In this document: positions 37,301 through 50,500 of the stretch, piece after piece
Layout: each line of letters starts with the position of its first letter
Position numbering within the stretch: the first letter of the stretch is position 1
Source: Apostichopus japonicus
Lineage: Eukaryota > Echinodermata > Holothuroidea > Aspidochirotida > Stichopodidae
Direction: 5' to 3'
DNA length: 64,000 nt
Assembly: GCF_037975245.1 (NCBI RefSeq)
Contig: NC_092576.1
Span: forward strand, 33,706,611-33,770,610
Notes under the pieces: model-generated
Told to the model about the DNA's origin: nothing
What the model saw: only the letters and a program-made list of their open reading frames with translations
Database searches by the model: none
Position numbers and translations under genes: made by a program

Positions 37301-39744
37301 AGAACTTAATAAGAACTAAATCCATCTACCTAGCAAACAATGGAAATTCTTCAATATAAATTCATCTAATTGACAGCGATAATCTATACAAAAAAATACT
37401 TATCATTCGCATTGTAGGACCTAACATTATATGAGTACCAGTGTAGCTTGTGGGGTACAAAACTTAAATGTCATATAAATATACCTTAAAAACAATGCAA
37501 CTAAATGGCAGCCTGAAGTAGATGCCTTCATTGCTATGAGTAGCCAACAATATTTTTTACAGTGCTTGATATACTGGATAATAAATATTAACTTGTTGAT
37601 TTTGTACTCTGGTCATGTTGTATGAGTGCCAGGATACCTTGTGGGGTACAGACATTGAAATTAAATTACAATATGTCTCTCAAGAACTTAATAAGAACTA
37701 AATCCATCTACCTAGCAAACAATGGAAATTCTTCAATATAAATTCATCTAATCGACAGCCATAATCTATACAAAAAAATACTTATCATTCGCATTGTAGG
37801 ACCTAACATTATATGAGTACCAGTGTAGCTTGTGGGGTACAAAACTTAAATGCCATATAAATATACCTTAAAAACAATGCAACTAAATGGCAGCCTAAAG
37901 TAGATGCCTTCATTGCTATGAGTAGCCAACAATAGTTTTGGCAGTGCTTTATATACAGGATAATGAAAATTCCCATACTGATGCTGTATTCTGGTCATGT
38001 GGTATGAGTGCCAGGATACCTTGTGGGGTACAGACAGTTAAGTTACAATTACAATATGTCTCTCAAGAACTTAATTAGAAATAAATCCATCTACCTAGCA
38101 AACAATGCAAACTCTTCAATATAAATATATCTAATTGACAGCGATAATCTGTACAGAATAAAACTTATCATTCGCATTGTAGGACCTAACATTATATGAG
38201 TACCAGTGTAGCTTGTGGGGTACAAAACTTAAATGTCATATAAATATACCTTAAAAACAATGCAACTAATGGCAGCCTAAAGTAGATGCCTTCATTGCTA
38301 TGAGTAGCCAACAATATTTTTTACAGTGCTTGATATACTGGATAATAAATATTAACTTGTTGATACTGTACTCTGGTCATGTTGTATGAGTGCCAGGATA
38401 CCTTGTGGGGTACAGACATTGAAATTAAATTACAATATTTTAGCTTTTGGGGTACAAAACTTAAATGTCATATAAATATACCTTCAAAACAATGCAACTA
38501 AATGGCAGCCTAAAGTAGATGCCTTCATTGCTATGAGTAGCCAACAATATTATTTACAGTGCTTGATATACTGGATAATAAATATTAACTTGTTGATTTT
38601 GTACTCTGGTCATGTTGTATGAGTGCTAGGATACCTTGTGGGGTACAGACAGTTCAATTACAATTTGTCTCTCAAGAACTTAATAAGAACTAAATCCATC
38701 TACCTAGCAAACAATGAAAGTTCTTCAATATAAATTCAACTAATTGACAGCGATAATCTATACAAAAAAATATTTATCATTCGCATTGTAGGACCTAACA
38801 TTATATGAGTACCAGTGTAGCTTGTGGGGTACAAAACTTAAATGCCATATAAATATACCTTAAAAACAATGCAACTAAATGGCAGCCTAAAGTAGATGCC
38901 TTCATTGCTATGAGTAGCCAACAATAGTTTTGGCAGTGCTTTATATACAGGATAATGAAAATTCCCATACTGATGCTGTATTCTGGTCATGTGGTATGAG
39001 TGCCAGGATACCTTGTGGGGTACAGACAGTTAAATTACAATTTGTCGTACTATACTCTGGTCATGTGGTATGAGTGCCAGGATACCTTGTGGGGTACAGA
39101 CATTGAAACTAAATTACAATATGTCTCTAAAGAACTTAATAAGAACTAAATCCATCTACCTAGCAAACAATGGAAATTCTTCAATATAAATTCATCTAAT
39201 TGACAGCGATAATCTATACAAAAAAATACTTATCATTCGCATTGTAGGACCTAACATTATATGAGTACCAGTGTAGCTTGTGGGGTACAAAACTTAAATG
39301 CCATATAAATATACCTTAAAAACAATGCAACTAAATGGCAGCCTAAAGTAGATGCCTTCATTGCTATGAGTAGTCAACAATATTTTTTACAGTGCTTGAT
39401 ATACTGGATAATAAATATTAACTTGTTGATTTTGTACTCTGGTCATGTTGTATGAGTGCCAGGATACCTTGTGGGGTACAGACAGTTAAATTACAATTTG
39501 TCGTACTATACTCTGGTCATGTGGTATGAGTGCCAGGATACCTTGTGGGGTACAGACAGTTAAATTACAATTTGTCTTACTGTACTCTGGTCATGTGGTA
39601 TGAGTACCAGGATACCTTGTGGGGTACAGACAGTTAAATTACAATTTGTTGTACTATACTCTGGTCATGTGGTATGAGTGCTAGGATACCTTGTGGGGTA
39701 CAGACAGTTCAATTACAATTTGTCTCTCAAGAACTTAATAAGAA

Positions 39745-42700
39745 CTAAATCCATCTACCTAGCAAACAATGAAAATTCTTCAATATAAATTCATCTAACT
39801 AACAGCGATAATCTATACAAAAAAATACTTATCATTCGCATTGTAGGACCTAACATTATATGAGTACCAGTGTAGCTTGTGGGGTACAAAACTTAAATGT
39901 CATATATATACCTTAAAAACAATGCAACTAAATGGCAGCCTTAAGTAGATGCCTTCATTGCTATGAGTAGCCAACAATATTTTTTACAGTGCTTGATATA
40001 CTGGATAATAAATATTAACTTGTTGATTTTGTACTCTGGTCATGTTGTATGAGTGCCAGGATACCTTGTGGGGTACAGACATTGAAATTAAATTACAATA
40101 TGTCTCTCAAGAACTTAATAAGAACTAAATCCATCTACCTAGCAAACAATGGAAATTCTTCAATATAAATTCATCTAATTGACAGCGATAATCTATACAA
40201 AAAAATACTTATCATTCGCATTGTAGGACCTAACATTATATGAGTACCAGTGTAGCTTGTGGGGTACAAAACTTAAATGTCATATATATACCTTAAAAAC
40301 AATGCAACTAAATGGCAGCCTAAAGTAGATGCCTTCATTGCTATGAGTAGCCAACAATATTTTTTACAGTGCTTGATATACTGGATAATAAATATTAACT
40401 TGTTGATTTTGTACTCTGGTCATGTTGTATGAGTGCCAGGATACCTTGTGGGGTACAGACAGTTAAATTACAATTTGTTGTACTGTACTCTGGTCATGTG
40501 GTATGAGTGCCAGGATACCTTGTGCGGTACAGACAGTTAAATTACAATTTTTCGTACTGTACTCTGGTCATGTGGTATGAGTACCAGGATACCTTGTGGG
40601 GTACAGACATTTAAATTACAATTTGTTGTACTATACTCTGGTCATGTGGTATGAGTGCCCGGATACCTTGTGGGGTACAGACAGTTAAATTACAATTTGT
40701 CTCTCAAGAACTTAATAAGAACTAAATCCATCTACCCAGCAAACAATGAAAATTCTTCAATATAAATTCAACTAATTGACAGCAATAATCTATACAAAAA
40801 AATACTTATCATTCGCATTGTAGGACCTAACATTATATGAGTACCAGTGTAGCTTGTGGGGTACAAAACTTAAATGTCATATATATACCTTAAAAACAAT
40901 GCAACTAATGGCAGCCTAAAGTAGATGCCTTCATTGCTATGAGTAGCCAACAATATTTTTTACAGTGCTTGATATACTGGATAATAAATATTAACTTGTT
41001 GATTTTGTACTCTGGTCATGTTGTATGAGTGCCAGGATACCTTGTGGGGTACAGACATTGAAATTAAATTACAATATGTCTCTCAAGAACTTAATAAGAA
41101 CTAAATCCATCTACCTAGCAAACAATGGAAATTCTTCAATATAAATTCATCTAATTGACAGCGATAATCTATACAAAAAAATACTTATCATTCGCATTGT
41201 AGGACCTAACATTATATGAGTACCAGTGTAGCTTGTAGGGTACAAAACTTAAATGTCATATAAATATACCTTAAAAACAATGCAACTAAATGGCAGCCTG
41301 AAGTAGATGCCTTCATTGCTATGAGTAGCCAACAATATTTTTTACAGTGCTTGATATACTGGATAATAAATATTAACTTGTTGATTTTGTACTCTGGTCA
41401 TGTTGTATGAGTGCCAGGATACCTTGTGGGGTACAGACAGTTAAATTACAATTTGTCGTACTGTACTCTGGTCATGTGGTATGAGTGCCAGGATACCTTG
41501 TGGGGTACAGACAGTTAAATTACAATTTGTCTCTCAAGAACTTAATAAGAACTAAATCCATCTACCTAGCAAACAATGAAAATTCTTCAATATAAATTCA
41601 TCTAACTAACAGCGATAATCTATACAAAAAAATACTTATCATTCGCATTGTAGGACCTAACATTATATGAGTACCAGTGTAGCTTGTGGGGTACAAAACT
41701 TAAATGTCATATATATACCTTAAAAACAATGCAACTAAATGGCAGCCTTAAGTAGATGCCTTCATTGCTATGAGTAGCCAACAATATTTTTTACAGTGCT
41801 TGATATACTGGATAATAAATATTAACTTGTTGATTTTGTACTCTGGTCATGTTGTATGAGTGCCAGGATACCTTGTGGGGTACAGACATTGAAATTAAAT
41901 TACAATATGTCTCTCAAGAACTTAATAAGAACTAAATCCATCTACCTAGCAAACAATGGAAATTCTTCAATATAAATTCATCTAATTGACAGCGATAATC
42001 TATACAAAAAAATACTTATCATTCGCATTGTAGGACCTAACATTATATGAGTACCAGTGTAGCTTGTGGGGTACAAAACTTAAATGTCATATATATACCT
42101 TAAAAACAATGCAACTAAATGGCAGCCTAAAGTAGATGCCTTCATTGCTATGAGTAGCCAACAATATTTTTTACAGTGCTTGATATACTGGATAATAAAT
42201 ATTAACTTGTTGATTTTGTACTCTGGTCATGTTGTATGAGTGCCAGGATACCTTGTGGGGTACAGACAGTTAAATTACAATTTGTTGTACTGTACTCTGG
42301 TCATGTGGTATGAGTGCCAGGATACCTTGTGCGGTACAGACAGTTAAATTACAATTTTTCGTACTGTACTCTGGTCATGTGGTATGAGTACCAGGATACC
42401 TTGTGGGGTACAGACATTTAAATTACAATTTGTTGTACTATACTCTGGTCATGTGGTATGAGTGCCCGGATACCTTGTGGGGTACAGACAGTTAAATTAC
42501 AATTTGTCTCTCAAGAACTTAATAAGAACTAAATCCATCTACCCAGCAAACAATGAAAATTCTTCAATATAAATTCAACTAATTGACAGCAATAATCTAT
42601 ACAAAAAAATACTTATCATTCGCATTGTAGGACCTAACATTATATGAGTACCAGTGTAGCTTGTGGGGTACAAAACTTAAATGTCATATATATACCTTAA

Positions 42701-43360
42701 AAACAATGCAACTAATGGCAGCCTAAAGTAGATGCCTTCATTGCTATGAGTAGCCAACAATATTTTTTACAGTGCTTGATATACTGGATAATAAATATTA
42801 ACTTGTTGATTTTGTACTCTGGTCATGTTGTATGAGTGCCAGGATACCTTGTGGGGTACAGACATTGAAATTAAATTACAATATGTCTCTCAAGAACTTA
42901 ATAAGAACTAAATCCATCTACCTAGCAAACAATGGAAATTCTTCAATATAAATTCATCTAATTGACAGCGATAATCTATACAAAAAAATACTTATCATTC
43001 GCATTGTAGGACCTAACATTATATGAGTACCAGTGTAGCTTGTAGGGTACAAAACTTAAATGTCATATAAATATACCTTAAAAACAATGCAACTAAATGG
43101 CAGCCTGAAGTAGATGCCTTCATTGCTATGAGTAGCCAACAATATTTTTTACAGTGCTTGATATACTGGATAATAAATATTAACTTGTTGATTTTGTACT
43201 CTGGTCATGTTGTATGAGTGCCAGGATACCTTGTGGGGTACAGACAGTTAAATTACAATTTGTTGTACTGTACTCTGGTCATGTGGTATGAGTGCCAGGA
43301 TACCTTGTGGGGTACAGACAGTTAAATTACAATTTGTCTCTCAAGAACTTAATAAGAACT
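39745..43360 (+). repeat. Two copies of a 1808-bp super-repeat
   Basis: Private markers recur 1808 bp apart: tgtgcggtacag at 40521 and 42329, gcttgtagggtac at 41231 and 43038, and catctaactaacagcg near 39790 and 41600. The two copies are adjacent and nearly identical, so the duplication is recent. Confidence 0.85.
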
Positions 43361-44529
43361 AAATCCATCTACCTAGCAAACAATGAAAATTCTTCAATAT
43401 AAATTCATCTAATTGACAGCGATAATCTATACAAAAAAATACTTATCATTCGCATTGTAGGACCTAACATTATATGAGTACCAGTGTAGCTTGTGGGGTA
43501 CAAAACTTAAATGTCATATAAATATACCTTAAAAACAATGCAACTAAATGGTAGCCTAAAGTAGATGCCTTCATTGCTATGAGTAGCCAACAATAGTTTT
43601 GGCAGTGCTTTATATACAGGATAATGAAAATTCACCTACTGATGCTGTATTCTGGTCATGTGGTATGAGTGCTAGGATACCTTGTGGGCTACAGACAGTT
43701 AAATTACAATTTCAATATGTCTCTCAAGAACTTAATTAGAAATAAATCCATCTACCTAGCAAACAATGCAAACTCTTCAATATAAATATATCTAATTGAC
43801 AGTGATAATCTGTACAGAATAAAACTTATCATTTGCATTGTAGGACCTAACATTATATGAGTACCAGTGTAGCTTGTGGGGTACAAAACTTAAATGTCAT
43901 ATAAATATACCTTAAAAACAATGCAACTAATGGCAGCCTAAAGTAGATGCCTTCATTGCTATGAGTAGCCAACAATATTTTTTACAGTGCTTGATATACT
44001 GGATAATAAATATTAACTTGTTGATACTGTACTCTGGTCATGTTGTATGAGTGCCAGGATACCTTGTGGGGTACAGACATTGAAATTAAATTACAATATG
44101 TCTCTCAAGAACTTAATAAGAACTAAATCCATCTACCTAGCAAACAATGGAAATTCTTCAATATAAATTCATCTAATTGACAGCGATAATCTATACAAAA
44201 AAATACTTATCATTCGCATTGTAGGACCTAACATTATATGAGTACCAGTGTAGCTTTTGGGGTACAAAACTTAAATGTCATATAAATATACCTTAAAAAC
44301 AATGCAACTAAATGGCAGCCTAAAGTAGATGCCTTCATTGCTATGAGTAGCAAACAATATTATTTACAGTGCTTGATATACTGGATAATAAATATTAACT
44401 TGTTGAATTTGTACTCTGGTCATGTTGTATGAGTGCCAGGATACCTTGTGGGGTACAGACAGTTAAATTACAATTTGTTGTACTGTACTCTGGTAATGTG
44501 GTATGAGTACCAGGATACCTTGTGGGGTA

Positions 44530-47500
44530 CAGACATTTAAATTAAAATTTGTCTCTCAAGAACTTAACAAGAACTAAATCCTTCTACCTAGCAAACAATG
44601 GATATTCCTTGATACGAATTCACCGATTGACCGCGGTTATCTGTACAGTAAAATTTTTATTCGCATTGTAGGACTTAAGATTATATGAGTACAAGTGTAG
44701 CTTGTGGGGTACAGAACTTTAATGTGATATAAATATACCTTAATGCATCTAAGTGGAAGCCTTAAGTAGATGCCTTCATTGCTATGAGTAGCCTACAATA
44801 ACTTTGACAGTGCTTTATATACAGGATAATGAAAATTCACCTATTGATGCTGTATTCTGGTCATGTGGTATGAGTGCCAGGATACCTTGTGGGGTACAGA
44901 CAGTTAAATTACAATTACAATATGTCTCTCAAGAACTTGATTAGAACTAAATCCATCTACCTAGCAAACAATGAAAACTCTTCAATATAAATTCATCTAA
45001 TTGACAGCAATAATCTATACAGAATGAAACTTATCATTCGCATTGTAGGACCTAATATTATATGAGTACCAGTGTAGCTTGTGGGGTACAGAACTTAAAT
45101 GTGATATAAATATACCTTAATGCATCTAAGTGACAGCTAGAGTAGATGCCTCCATTGCTATTAGAAGCCAAACAATAACTTTGACCCTGGTTTTATACTG
45201 GAATATGAAAATTCACCTATTGATGTTGTATTCTGGTCATGTTGTATGAGTGCCAGGATACCTTGTGGGGTACAGACAGTTAAATTACAATTTGTCTCTC
45301 AAGAACTTAATAAGAACTAAAGCCATCTACTGTACGTAGCAAACAATGAAAATTCTTCAATATAAATTCATCTAATTGACAGCGATAATCTATACACAAA
45401 AAAATACTTATTATTCGCATTGTAGGACCTAATATTATATGAGTACCAGTGTAGCTTGTGGGGTACAGAACTTAAATGTGATATAAATACACCTTAATGC
45501 ATCTAAGTGGCAGCCTAAAGTAGATGCCTTTGAACATTGCTATTAGAAGCCAACAATAACCTTGACCTTGGTTTTATACTGGAATATGAAAATTCACCTA
45601 TTGATACTGTATTTTGGTAATGTGGTATGAGTGCCAGGATACCTTGTGGGGTACAGACATTTAAATTAAAATTTGTCTCTCAAGAACTTAACAAGAACTA
45701 AATCCTTCTACCTAGCAAACAATGGATATTCCTTGATATGAATTCACCGATTGACCGCGGTTATCTGTACAGTAAAATTTTTATTCGCATTGTAGGACTT
45801 AAGATTATATGAGTACAAGTGTAGCTTGTGGGGTACAGAACTTTAATGTGATATAAATATACATTAATGCATCTAAGTGGAAGCCTTAAGTAGATGCCTT
45901 CATTGCTATGAGTAGCCAACAATATTTTTTACAGTGCTTAATATACTGGATAATAAATATTAACTTGTTGATACTATACTCTGGTCATGTGGTATGAGTG
46001 CCAGGATACCTTGTGGGGTACAGACAGTTAAATTACAATTTGTAGTACTGTACTCTGTTCATGTGGTATGAGTACCAGGATACCTTGTGGGGTACAGACA
46101 TTTAAATTAAAATTTGTCTCTCAAGAACTTAACAAGAACTAAATCCTTCTACCTAGCAAACAATGGATATTCCTTGATATGAATTCACCGATTGACCGCG
46201 GTTATCTGTACAGTCAAATTTTTATTCGCATTGTAGGACTTAAGATTATATGAGTACAAGTGTAGCTTGTGGGGTACAGAACTTTAATGTGATATAAATA
46301 TACCTTAATGCATCTAAGTGGAAGCCTTAAGTAGATGCCTTCATTGCTATGAGTAGCCAACAATATTTTTTACAGTGCTTAATATACTGGATAATAAATA
46401 TTAACTTGTTGATACTATACTCTGGTCATGTGGTATGAGTGCCAGGATACCTTGTGGGGTACAGACAGTTAAATTACAATTTGTAGTACTGTACTCTGTT
46501 CATGTGGTATGAGTGCCAGGATACCTTGTGGGGTACAGACAGTTAAATTACAATTTGTCTCTCAAGAACTTAATAAGAACTAAAGCCATCTACTGTACGT
46601 AGCAAACAATGAAAATTCTTCAATATAAATTCATCTAATTGACAGCGATAATCTATACACAAAAAAATACTTATTATTCGCATTGTAGGACCTAACATTA
46701 TATGAGTACCAGTGTAGCTTGTGGGGTACAGAACTTAAATGTGATATAAATACACCCTAATGCATCTAAGTGGCAGACTAAAGTAGATGCCTTTGAACAT
46801 TGCTATTAGAAGCCCACAATAACTTTGACCTTGGTTTTTTTATACTGGAATATGAAAATTCACCTATTGATACTGTATTCTGGTATTGTGGTATGAGTAC
46901 CAGGATACCTTGTGGGGTACAGACATTTAAATTAAAATTTGTCTTTCAAGAACTTAACAAGAACTAAATACTTCTACCTAGCAAACAATGGATATTCCTT
47001 GATATGAATTCACCGATTGACCGCGGTTATCTGTACAGTAAAATTTTTATTCGCATTGTAGGACTTAAGATTATATGAGTACAAGTGTAGCTTGTGGGGT
47101 ACAGAACTTTAATGTGATATAAATATACCTTAATGCATCTAAGTGGAAGCCTTAAGTAGATGCCTTCATTGCTATGAGTAGCCTACAATAACTTTGACAG
47201 TGCTTTATATACAAAATAATGAAAATTCACCTATTGATGCTGTATTCTGGTCATGTGGTATGAGTGCCAGGATACCTTGTGGGGTACAGACAGTTAAATT
47301 ACAATTACAATATGTCTCTCAAGAACTTGATTAGAACTAAATCCATCTACCTAGCAAACAATGAAAACTCTTCAATATAAATTCATCTAATTGACAGCAA
47401 TAATCTATACAGAATAAAACTTATCATTCGCATTGTAGGACCTAATATTATATGAGTACCAGTGTAGCTTGTGGGGTACAGAACTTAAATGTGATATAAA

Positions 47501-50500
47501 TATACCTTAATGCATCTAAGTGACAGCTAGAGTAGATGTCTCCATTGCTATTAGAAGCCAAACAATAACTTTGACCCTGGTTTTATACTGGAATATGAAA
47601 ATTCACCTATTGATGTTGTATTCTGGTCATGTTGTATGAGTGCCAGGATACCTTGTGGGGTACAGACAGTTAAATTACAATTTGTCTCTCAAGAACTTAA
47701 TAAGAACTAAAGCCATCTACTGTACGTAGCAAACAATGAAAATTCTTCAATATAAATTCATCTAATTGACAGCGATAATCTATACACAAAAAAATACTTA
47801 TTATTCGCATTGTAGGACCTAATATTATATGAGTACCAGTGTAGCTTGTGGGGTACAGAACTTAAATGTGATATAAATACTTTTTAAGAAAAAGTCACCC
47901 AGGAAAGAACCTGGGCACGAAAACCAAACTACCAAACGACTGAACATTTAGTATCAGTATTTAGTATCATATTAGTATCAGTGTAGCTTGTGGGGTACAG
48001 AACTTAAATGTGATATCAATACATCTAAGTGGCAGCTAGAGTAGATGCCTCCATTGCTATTAGAAGCCAAACAATAACTTTGACCCTGGTTTTATACTGG
48101 AATATGAAAATTCACCTATTGATGTTGTATTCTGGTCATGTTGTATGAGTGCCAGGATACCTTGTGGGGTACAGACAGTTAAATTACAATTTGTAGTACT
48201 GTACTCTGGTCATGTGGTATGAGTGCCAGGATACCTTGTGGGGTACAGACAGTTAAATTACAATTTGTCTCTCAAGAACTTAATAAGAACTAAAGCCATC
48301 TACTGTACGTAGCAAACAATGAAAATTCTTCAATATAAATTCATCTAATTGACAGCGATAATCTATACACAAAAAAATACTTATTATTCGCATTGTAGGA
48401 CCTACTATTATATGAGTACCAGTGTAGCTTGTGGGGTACAGAACTTAAATGTGATATAAATACACCTTAATGCATCTAAGTGGAAGCCTTAAGTAGATGC
48501 CTTCATTGCTATGAGTAGCCAACAATATTTTTTACAGTGCTTAATATACTGGATAATAAATATTAACTTGTTGATACTATACTCTGGTCATGTGGTATGC
48601 GTGCCAGGATACCTTGTGGGGTACAGACAGTTAAATTACAATTTGTCTCTCAAGAACTTAACATGAACTAAATCCTTCTACCTAACAAACAATGGAAATC
48701 CTTCAATATGAATTCAAAGAATTTACCATGGATATCTGTATAGTAAATTGATAATTTGCATCATAGGACTTAAGATTATATGAGTACCAGTGTAGCTTGT
48801 GGGGTACAGAACTTTGATGTGATATAAATATACCTTAATGCATCTAAGTGGCAGCCTAAAGTAGATGCCTTCATTGCTACTAGAAGCCAACAATAACTTT
48901 GACCTTGGTTTTATACTGGAATATGAAAATTCACCTATTGATACTGTGTTCTGGTAATGTGGTATGAGTACCAGGATACCTTGTGGGGTACAGACATTTA
49001 AATTAAAATTTGTCTCTCAAGAACTTAACAAGAACTAAATCCTTCTACCTAGCAAACAATGGATATTCTTTGATATGAATTCATTGATTGACTGTGGTAT
49101 TCTGTACAGTCAAATTTTTATTCGCATTTGTAGGACTTAAGATTATATGAGTACAAGTGTAGCTTGTGGGGTACAAAACTTAAATGTGATATAAATATAC
49201 CTTAATGCCTCTAAATGGCAGCCTAAAGTAGATGCCTTCATTGCTATGAGTAGCCAACAATATTTTTTACAGTGCTTTATATGCTGGATAATAAATATTA
49301 ACTTGTTGATACTGTACTCTGGTCATGTTGTATGAGTGCCAGGATACCTTGTGGGGTACAGACAGTTAAATTACAATTTGTCGTACTGTACTCTGGTCAT
49401 GTGGTATGAGTGCCAGGATACCTTGTGGGGTACAGACAGTTCAATTACAATTTGTCTCTCAAGAACCTAAAAAGAACTAAATCCATCTACCTAGCAAACA
49501 ATGAAAATTCTTCAATATAAATTCATCTCATTGACAGCGATAGTCCATACAGAAAAATACTTATCATTCGCATTGTAGGACATAATATTATATGAGTACC
49601 AGTGTAGCTTGTGGGGTACAAAACTTAAATGTGATAAAAATACACCTTAATGCATCTAAGTGGCAGCTAGAGAAGATGTCTCCATTGCTATTAGAAGCAA
49701 AACAATAACTTTGACCCTGGTTTTAAACTGGAATATGAAAATTCACCTATTGATGCTGTATTCTGGTCATGTTGTATGAGTGCCAGGACACCTTGTGGGG
49801 TACAGACAATTTTATTAAATTAAAATTTGTCTCTCAAGAACTTAACAAGAACTAAATCCTTCTACCTAGCAAACAATGGATATTCCTTGATATGAATTCA
49901 CCGATTGACCGCGGTTATCTGTACAGTCAAATTTTTATTCGCATTGTAGGACTTAAGATTATATGAGTACAAGTGTAGCTTGTGGGGTACAGAACTTTAA
50001 TGTGATATAAATATACCTTAATGCATCTAAGTGGAAGCCTTAAGTAGATGCCTTCATTGCTATGAGTAGCCAACAATATTTTTTACAGTGCTTAATATAC
50101 TGGATAATAAATATTAACTTGTTGATACTATACTCTGGTCATGTGGTATGAGTGCCAGGATACCTTGTGGGGTACAGACAGTTAAATTACAATTTGTAGT
50201 ACTGTACTCTGTTCATGTGGTATGAGTGCCAGGATACCTTGTGGGGTACAGACATTTAAATTAAAATTTGTCTCTCAAGAACTTAACAAGAACTAAATCC
50301 TTCTACCTAGCAAACAATGGATATTCCTTGATATGAATTCATTGATTGACCGTGGTATTAGGTACAGTAAAATTTTTATTCGCATTGTAGGACTTAAGAT
50401 TATATGAGTACAAGTGTAGCTTGTGGGGTACAGAACTTAAATGTCATATAAACATACCTTAATGCATCTAAATGGCAGCCTAAAGTAGATGTCTTCATTG

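Larger units (their letters stand above)
22220..44530 (+). repeat. Homogenised core of the array
   Basis: Monomers are almost identical and show fixed-order variants. In one period the four 74-bp copies read gtgcc, gtacc, gtgcc, gtgctagg, always in that order. Long monomers alternate between two classes, one ending in acagacattgaaatt and one in acagacagttaaatt. Confidence 0.85.
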
